NCBI GenBank assembly: GCA_016286385.1
Contig: JAEESO010000014.1
Coordinates: forward strand, 1 to 64,000
Reading direction: 5' to 3'
Length of the DNA stretch: 64,000 bases
DNA from: Bacteroidales bacterium
GTDB taxonomy: Bacteria; Bacteroidota; Bacteroidia; Bacteroidales; UBA932
Below are positions 58,271-64,000 of this stretch, in pieces (the first letter of the stretch is position 1; each line of letters begins with the position of its first letter). The notes beneath the pieces are model-generated. The model was not told the DNA's origin. It did not search any database and saw nothing but the letters and a program-made list of their open reading frames with translations. Both the position numbers and the translations under genes were made by a program.

Positions 58271-58831
58271 ATGTCAAGAATCGGAAAATTACCTGTAGTC
58301 CTTCCCGCCGGCACCAAGGCTGAACTCCTTGACGGCAACGTAGTGAAGGTGAAAGGCCCTCTTGGTGAGATGTCCCAGAAAGTGGATGCAGACATCAAGG
58401 TCACCATCGAGGGAAATGAAATCAAGTTCGAGCGTCCCAGCGACCTCCCCCGCTTCCGCTCCATGCACGGTCTGTACCGCGCTCTCGTTCACAACATGGT
58501 TGTGGGCGTCAGCGAAGGCTTCACCATCAAGCAGGAGTTTGTGGGTGTAGGTTACCGCGTGGTAGCTCAGGGCCAGCTCCTGACCATGTCTCTGGGTTAT
58601 TCCCACGACATCCAGATCATGCTTCCTGCAGAGGTTACTGCAGAGACTCCTCAGGTTCGTAAGGGTGAGAACCCCGTTCTTATCCTCAAGAGCCGCGACA
58701 AGCAGCTGGTTGGCCAGGTAGCCGCCAAGATCCGTTCATTCCGCCGTCCTGAGCCTTATAAGGGCAAGGGTATCAAGTTCGCCGGTGAGCAGCTCCGCCG
58801 CAAGGCCGGTAAGACCGCTTCGGCCAAATAA
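58271..58831 (+). CDS. rplF: 50S ribosomal protein L6
   Basis: MSRIGKLPVVLPAGTKAELLDGNVVKVKGPLGEMS; RRPEPYKGKGIKFAGEQLRRKAGK. Confidence 0.97.
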   Translation: MSRIGKLPVVLPAGTKAELLDGNVVKVKGPLGEMSQKVDADIKVTIEGNEIKFERPSDLPRFRSMHGLYRALVHNMVVGVSEGFTIKQEFVGVGYRVVAQGQLLTMSLGYSHDIQIMLPAEVTAETPQVRKGENPVLILKSRDKQLVGQVAAKIRSFRRPEPYKGKGIKFAGEQLRRKAGKTASAK

Positions 58832-58850
58832 TCATTAGGAGGAAAGAATT

Positions 58851-59213
58851 ATGGCACTGAATAGAATTGAAAGAAGAAGAAGGATTCACTACAGAATCCG
58901 TAAGCACGTAAACGGCACCGCAGAGCGTCCCCGCATGGTTGTGTTCCGCTCCAACAAGCAGATCTACGTCCAGGTGGTGAACGATCTCGAGGGCAAGACC
59001 CTTGTGGCAGCCGCCTCCAATGATAAGGTACTCGCCGCCCAGACAAAGGGCAAGAGCGGTATTGAAGCTGCAGCAATCGTAGGTAAGGCTATCGCAGAGC
59101 GCGCTCTCGCAGCCGGTATCACCGCCGTTTGCTTCGACCGCGGAGGTTACCTCTTCCACGGCAGGGTAAAATCACTCGCAGACGCTGCCCGCGAAGGCGG
59201 CCTCGCATTCTAA
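58851..59213 (+). CDS. rplR: 50S ribosomal protein L18
   Basis: [64 protein letters not shown]. Confidence 0.97.
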   Translation: MALNRIERRRRIHYRIRKHVNGTAERPRMVVFRSNKQIYVQVVNDLEGKTLVAAASNDKVLAAQTKGKSGIEAAAIVGKAIAERALAAGITAVCFDRGGYLFHGRVKSLADAAREGGLAF

Positions 59214-59228
59214 TAACAAGAGACAACT

Positions 59229-59747
59229 ATGGCAAATTCAAACGTAAAAAGAGTTAAGACCTCTGACCTTGAGCTCAAGGACAGACTGGTAGCCATCAAC
59301 CGCGTTACCAAGGTCACCAAGGGTGGTCGTCACTTCCGTTTTGCCGCTATCGTCGTCGTCGGCGATGAAAACGGTGTCGTAGGTTACGGTCTCGGTAAGG
59401 CAAACGAGGTTACCGCCGCTATCGCAAAGGGCGTTGAGGATGCAAAGAAGAACCTTGTGAAGGTTCCCGTCATCAACACCACTATCCCCCACGAGCAGGT
59501 TTCACGCTTCGGCGGCGCCGAAGTATTCATGAAGCCCGCAGCTCCCGGTACCGGTGTAAAGGCAGGTGGTGCCATGCGCGCCGTCTTTGAGAGCGCCGGC
59601 ATCCAGAACGTGCTTGCAAAGAGCAAGGGTTCATCCAACCCTCACAACCTGGTTAAGGCTACCATCGCAGCTCTCACCGAGATGCGTGATGCTTACACCG
59701 TGGCTGGTCTTCGCGGCATTCCCATGTCTAAAGTTTTTAACGGTTAA
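59229..59747 (+). CDS. rpsE: 30S ribosomal protein S5
   Basis: [42 protein letters not shown]. Confidence 0.97.
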   Translation: MANSNVKRVKTSDLELKDRLVAINRVTKVTKGGRHFRFAAIVVVGDENGVVGYGLGKANEVTAAIAKGVEDAKKNLVKVPVINTTIPHEQVSRFGGAEVFMKPAAPGTGVKAGGAMRAVFESAGIQNVLAKSKGSSNPHNLVKATIAALTEMRDAYTVAGLRGIPMSKVFNG

Positions 59748-59760
59748 TCTGAGAGAGACT

Positions 59761-59943
59761 ATGGCAAAGCTTAAGATTACTCAGGTCCGCTCCAAGAATG
59801 GAGAGACCAAGCGTCAGATCGCAAACCTCAAGACTCTCGGTATCCGCAAGATGCACCAGACCGTCATCGTAGAGGATACTCCTATCACCAGGGGTATGCT
59901 TGAGAAGGTCCAGCATCTGGTTTCTTATGAAGTAATTGACTAA
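59761..59943 (+). CDS. rpmD: 50S ribosomal protein L30
   Basis: MAKLKITQVRSKNGETKRQIANLKTLGIRKMHQTVIVEDTP. Confidence 0.95.
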   Translation: MAKLKITQVRSKNGETKRQIANLKTLGIRKMHQTVIVEDTPITRGMLEKVQHLVSYEVID

Positions 59944-59957
59944 GAGGAGGATTAGAG

Positions 59958-60407
59958 ATGAAACTTGAAAATCTGAAGCCCGCAAAGGGCGCAACCCATA
60001 ACAGCAAGCGCGTAGGCCGCGGTCAGGGTTCCGGTAAGGGTGGCACTGCTACCCGTGGTACCAAGGGTGCCCAGGCACGTGCCGGATATGAGCACAAGGT
60101 TGGTTTCGAAGGTGGTCAGATGCCTATCCAGAGGCGTCTTCCCAAGTTCGGCTTCAAGAACCCCACCCGTGTTGCTTTCAAGGGCGTTAACGTTGCTACC
60201 ATCCAGGCCCTCAGCGAAAAACTCGGCCTTAAGGAATTCGACGTTGAGACCTTCATCGCAGCAGGCATCGCCTCCAAGGGTGAGCTCGTAAAGGTGCTTG
60301 GTAATGGTGAAATCACCGCAAAGGTAGAGGTTAAGGCAAACGCCTTCTCAAAGAGCGCAATCGCAAAGATTGAGGCTGCCGGCGGTAAAGCAACCGTAAT
60401 CGAATAA
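59958..60407 (+). CDS. rplO: 50S ribosomal protein L15
   Basis: LENLKPAKGATHNSKRVGRGQGSGKGGTATRGTKGAQARAG. Confidence 0.97.
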   Translation: MKLENLKPAKGATHNSKRVGRGQGSGKGGTATRGTKGAQARAGYEHKVGFEGGQMPIQRRLPKFGFKNPTRVAFKGVNVATIQALSEKLGLKEFDVETFIAAGIASKGELVKVLGNGEITAKVEVKANAFSKSAIAKIEAAGGKATVIE

Positions 60408-60419
60408 TTCTCAGTCACA

Positions 60420-61739
60420 ATGAAGAAGTTTATTGAGACAATTCGAAACATCTACAACATCGAAGAACTGCGCAAGCGGATAGGTTACACTATCCTGCTT
60501 GTGCTGGTTTACCGTCTGGGTAGCTTCATCCTCCTCCCGGGCCTCGATCCTGAGGTTCTGAAGGGCGGTATCGCTGGTACCCAGGAAGGCCTCGTCGGGC
60601 TTCTTAACATGTTCTCCGGCGGTGCTTTCGGTAATGCCAGTATCTTCGCTCTGGGTGTGATGCCGTACATCTCGGCATCCATCGTGGTTCAGCTCCTCGG
60701 TATGTTCGTCCCTTCCTTCCGCAAGATGCAGATGGAGGGTGAGAGCGGCCGCCGAAAGATGAACCAGATCACCCGCTACCTCACCGTAGCAATCCTCGCC
60801 ATCCAGGGCCCCGCCTATGTTGCAGGTATGATTCCCGCAGCAGCACGCACAGTTACCTGGACGCCCTTCGTGTTCAACCTGGTTTCCACCATCATCCTGA
60901 TGGCCGGTTCCATGTTCGTGATGTGGCTTGGTGAGCGTATTACAGACCGCGGTATCGGTAACGGTATCTCCCTCATCATCATGATCGGTATCGTAGCCCG
61001 CCTTCCTTACGCCCTCTTCGCAGAAGGTGCACAGAAGTTCACCGGTAACGGTGTGGGCGGTCCCCTGATGTTCGTTGTGGAAATGGTAGTTTGGGTGCTT
61101 GTCATCCTTGCAGCCATCGCACTCGTCCAGGCAGTCCGCAGGGTTCCGGTACAGTATGCAAAGCGCGTGATCGGCAACAAGCAGTACGGCGGTGTGCGTC
61201 AGTACATCCCCCTCAAGATCAATGCTGCTGGTGTTATGCCTATCATCTTTGCCCAGGCCCTGATGATGTTCCCTATGCTGCTGGGCCGCTATGATGCCAC
61301 TCGTGGTATCGCCGCTGCCTTCTCCAGCTACACTTCCGTCTGGTACAATATCGTATTCGGCCTTCTGGTAATCATCTTCACCTACTTCTACACCGCCGTC
61401 ACCGTGAACCCCACAATGATGGCAGAGGATATGAAGAAGAACGGTGGATTCATCCCCGGCGTAAAGCCCGGCAAGAAGACCGCCGAATACCTTGACAGCA
61501 TTATGACCAAGGTGACCCTCCCGGGCTCCATCTTCCTGGCCATCATCGCCTGTCTGCCGGCCCTGGCAAATGTAATGGGTGTGAACAACCAGTTCGCTTC
61601 CTTCTTCGGCGGCACCTCGCTGCTGATCATGGTGGGCGTAATCCTGGACACCCTCCAGCAGATTGAAAGCTATCTGCTCATGCGCCACTACGACGGACTT
61701 ATGAAAACCGGCCGCCTTACCGGCAGGTCCGGAATGTAA
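60420..61739 (+). CDS. secY: preprotein translocase subunit SecY
   Basis: LRKRIGYTILLVLVYRLGSFILLPGLDP, GVMPYISASIVVQLL, QIESYLLMRHYDGLMKTGRLTGR. Confidence 0.97.
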   Translation: MKKFIETIRNIYNIEELRKRIGYTILLVLVYRLGSFILLPGLDPEVLKGGIAGTQEGLVGLLNMFSGGAFGNASIFALGVMPYISASIVVQLLGMFVPSFRKMQMEGESGRRKMNQITRYLTVAILAIQGPAYVAGMIPAAARTVTWTPFVFNLVSTIILMAGSMFVMWLGERITDRGIGNGISLIIMIGIVARLPYALFAEGAQKFTGNGVGGPLMFVVEMVVWVLVILAAIALVQAVRRVPVQYAKRVIGNKQYGGVRQYIPLKINAAGVMPIIFAQALMMFPMLLGRYDATRGIAAAFSSYTSVWYNIVFGLLVIIFTYFYTAVTVNPTMMAEDMKKNGGFIPGVKPGKKTAEYLDSIMTKVTLPGSIFLAIIACLPALANVMGVNNQFASFFGGTSLLIMVGVILDTLQQIESYLLMRHYDGLMKTGRLTGRSGM

Positions 61740-61742
61740 TTA

Positions 61743-62546
61743 ATGAATGTACTATCGATTTTCGATATGGTAAGGCCTAAAACCAGTGAAGAAATCGAGC
61801 TTCTGAGGATCAACGGAGACCTTGTGTCCCGTACCTTGGCGGAGGTCGGAAAACTAGTCGCCCCAGGTGTGACAACCGAGAGGTTGAATGAGGTGGCCGA
61901 GACCTTTATCCGCGATCACGGAGCAGAACCTTCCTTCAAGGGTTTCGAAGGCTTCCCGGCAGCGCTCTGCATGTCAGTGAATGATGTCGTAGTCCACGGT
62001 TTCCCGTCCGATTACGTCCTCAAAGAGGGAGACATCCTTTCAGTAGACTGCGGAACCCTGTACAAAGGGTACAACGGAGATTCGGCCTACACCTTCCCGG
62101 TCGGGGAGGTGGACGCCGAGACCCGGAAACTCCTGGATGTCACCAAGGCATCCCTGTACAAGGGTATTGAAGCGGCTGTGGCAGGAGGTCGCACGGGCGA
62201 TATCGGATACGCGGTGCAGTCGTACGCAGAATCATTCGGTTTTTCCGTTGTCCGCGAACTTGAAGGACACGGCCTTGGCAGGGAGATGCACGAGGAACCC
62301 GGTGTTCCCAATTACGGGAGAAGGGGTCACGGCGCCCGCCTCATTGACGGAATGGTTATTTGTATTGAGCCTATGATCTGTGCAGGCGGCAGAGGTGTGT
62401 ATCTTGCAAAAAATGGTTGGGCAGTACACACCGCCGATCACAGGAACGCGGCGCACTACGAGCTTACGGTTGTTATCCGGAAAGGCCGGGCTGAGCAGCT
62501 GTCGACATTCGATTACATTGAGAAAGATGGTTTGATTAAATTTTAA
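61743..62546 (+). CDS. map: type I methionyl aminopeptidase
   Basis: [47 protein letters not shown]; alternative start at 61767. Confidence 0.95.
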   Translation: MNVLSIFDMVRPKTSEEIELLRINGDLVSRTLAEVGKLVAPGVTTERLNEVAETFIRDHGAEPSFKGFEGFPAALCMSVNDVVVHGFPSDYVLKEGDILSVDCGTLYKGYNGDSAYTFPVGEVDAETRKLLDVTKASLYKGIEAAVAGGRTGDIGYAVQSYAESFGFSVVRELEGHGLGREMHEEPGVPNYGRRGHGARLIDGMVICIEPMICAGGRGVYLAKNGWAVHTADHRNAAHYELTVVIRKGRAEQLSTFDYIEKDGLIKF

Positions 62547-62563
62547 GGAAAAACGTTCCGCCT

Positions 62564-62782
62564 ATGTCCAAACAAGTAGCTATCGAGCAGGATGGTACTG
62601 TGATTGAGACCCTTCCCAACGCAATGTTTCGCGTGGAATTGGAGAATGGTCACGTCCTCCTCTGCAACATTTCAGGTAAGATGAGGATGAACTTTATCCA
62701 TATCCTTCTCGGTGACCGGGTAAAGGTAGAGATCTCACCTTACGATTTAACCAAAGGAAGAATTTCTTTCAGATACAAATAA
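62564..62782 (+). CDS. infA: translation initiation factor IF-1
   Basis: [56 protein letters not shown]. Confidence 0.97.
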   Translation: MSKQVAIEQDGTVIETLPNAMFRVELENGHVLLCNISGKMRMNFIHILLGDRVKVEISPYDLTKGRISFRYK

Positions 62783-62795
62783 AAACTAGATAACG

Positions 62796-62912
62796 ATGAA
62801 AGTCAAGACCTCCATCAAGAAACGCAGTGAAGACTGCAAGATTGTCCGGCGTAAAGGCCGCCTGTACGTTATCTGCAAGAAGAACCCCAAGTTCAAGATG
62901 CGCCAGGGTTAA
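62796..62912 (+). CDS. rpmJ: 50S ribosomal protein L36
   Basis: 38 aa [38 protein letters not shown]; translated by hand, too short for the ORF track. Confidence 0.95.
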   Translation: MKVKTSIKKRSEDCKIVRRKGRLYVICKKNPKFKMRQG

Positions 62913-62944
62913 TTAAGTGTAACTAATAAAAGTACAGATAGAAT

Positions 62945-63322
62945 ATGGCAAGAATAGCCGGTGTTGATTTACCCAACAACAAACACGGAGTTATAGGTCT
63001 CACCTATATCTACGGAATCGGCCGCAGCAGCGCCCAGAAGATTCTGAGCACTTGTGGCATCGACCCTACTATCAAAGTCGGAGACTGGAACGACGATCAG
63101 ATCGCCGCTATCCGTGCCCTCATCAACGAAGAGTTCAAGATCGAGGGTGAGCTCCGTTCCTCAGTCCAGATGGACATCAAGCGCCTTATGGATATCGGTT
63201 GCTATCGTGGTATCCGCCACCGCGCAGGTCTCCCTGTGCGCGGCCAGAGCACCAAGAACAACGCCCGTACCCGTAAAGGTAAGAAGAAGACCGTTGCCAA
63301 CAAGAAGAAAGCAACCAAGTAA
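62945..63322 (+). CDS. rpsM: 30S ribosomal protein S13
   Basis: [61 protein letters not shown]. Confidence 0.97.
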   Translation: MARIAGVDLPNNKHGVIGLTYIYGIGRSSAQKILSTCGIDPTIKVGDWNDDQIAAIRALINEEFKIEGELRSSVQMDIKRLMDIGCYRGIRHRAGLPVRGQSTKNNARTRKGKKKTVANKKKATK

Positions 63323-63333
63323 TCTGACTAGCT

Positions 63334-63723
63334 ATGGCAAAGAAAACAACAACTACCAAGAAAAGAGTTGTGAAGGTAGAGGCTTATGGCCAGGCTCATA
63401 TCTCCTCCACTTTCAACAACGTGATCGTGTCCCTGACCAATGCTCAGGGCCAGGTGATCAGCTGGTCTTCTGCCGGCAAGTGCGGTTTCCGTGGTTCCAA
63501 GAAGAACACTCCGTACGCCGCCCAGATGGCAGCAGAAGATGCCGCCAAGACCGCTTTCGATGCCGGTCTTCGCAAGGTTAAGTGCTATGTAAAGGGCCCG
63601 GGTGCAGGACGTGAGTCCGCCATCCGCACCATCAATAACGCAGGTATCGTGGTAACTGAGATTATCGACGTAACCCCTATGCCGCACAATGGTTGCCGTC
63701 CCAAGGGTCGCCGTAAAGTTTAA
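63334..63723 (+). CDS. rpsK: 30S ribosomal protein S11
   Basis: [59 protein letters not shown]. Confidence 0.97.
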   Translation: MAKKTTTTKKRVVKVEAYGQAHISSTFNNVIVSLTNAQGQVISWSSAGKCGFRGSKKNTPYAAQMAAEDAAKTAFDAGLRKVKCYVKGPGAGRESAIRTINNAGIVVTEIIDVTPMPHNGCRPKGRRKV

Positions 63724-63744
63724 TTATTTAATTGAAAAAGAATT

Positions 63745-64000
63745 ATGGCAAGATATACTGGTCCTACCACTCGTATCGCCCGTAAATTCGGCGAACCCAT
63801 CTATGGCCCGGACAAGGCCTTTGAGAAGAGAAACACTCCTCCCGGACAGCACGGTCTGGCTGCAAAGCGCAAGAAGCAGAAAGAATACGGCACCCAGCTC
63901 AAGGAGAAGCAGAAAGTAAAGTACATGTACGGTGTTCTGGAGCGTCAGTTCCGTAACACTTACGCCCGTGCTGCCCGCATGAAGGGCCAGACCGGTGAGA
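63745..64000 (+). CDS. rpsD: 30S ribosomal protein S4 (3' partial, runs off window)
   Basis: [37 protein letters not shown]. Confidence 0.95.
   Translation, partial: MARYTGPTTRIARKFGEPIYGPDKAFEKRNTPPGQHGLAAKRKKQKEYGTQLKEKQKVKYMYGVLERQFRNTYARAARMKGQTGE

Noticed and set aside
60411-61688. 425-aa minus-strand ORF opposite secY
   Set aside because: Histidine/aspartate-rich translation typical of the antisense of a codon-biased gene; secY on the + strand is unambiguous.
965-63023. GGCCGAT as a KOPS- or Chi-like polar sequence
   Set aside because: Such motifs are strongly strand-biased; here the two orientations are nearly equal (about 48 versus 49), with no switch visible in the window.
965-63023. 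GGCCGAT as part of a conventional palindromic restriction site
   Set aside because: The 7-mer is non-palindromic and over-represented; restriction targets are usually avoided. HaeIII-type GGCC alone does not explain the fixed GAT extension.

Overview
A 64 kb chromosomal segment of a Bacteroidales-like bacterium, judged from the DUF families, TonB/DUF4249, DUF4876 and DUF6850 genes, S46 peptidase, and TTTG-N19-TAnnTTTG promoters. From left to right it holds: an ABC/FtsX exporter (1-5.3 kb); small genes including DUF5674 and a DUF1016/YhcG nuclease (5.3-7.8 kb); S9 peptidase, PLD and TonB/DUF4249 genes (8-15 kb); OMPs, queH and a hemerythrin-LuxR regulator (15-18.7 kb); an apt-guaB-guaA-pyrG operon whose IMPDH lacks CBS domains (18.7-23.5 kb); tandem lipoproteins and an OMP (24.7-27 kb); fabG, nhaA, ahcY and rsmE (27-31.3 kb); a leftward S46 peptidase/FISUMP-like/DUF6850/DUF4876/TonB cluster (31.3-41.2 kb); and the ribosomal protein supercluster, which starts at rplC and is split between rpsC and rplP by about 10 kb of non-ribosomal genes (41.3-64 kb). 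The strongest unexplained signal is a dispersed, non-palindromic heptamer GGCCGAT/ATCGGCC. I count roughly 95-100 copies by eye against about 8-10 expected. The two orientations are nearly equal, all six coding registers are used, the motif appears to dictate codon choice, and it is almost absent from the ribosomal operons and the ABC/FtsX genes. It resembles a DNA-uptake-sequence or HIP1-type genome-wide signal. No rRNA, tRNA or CRISPR was recognised.
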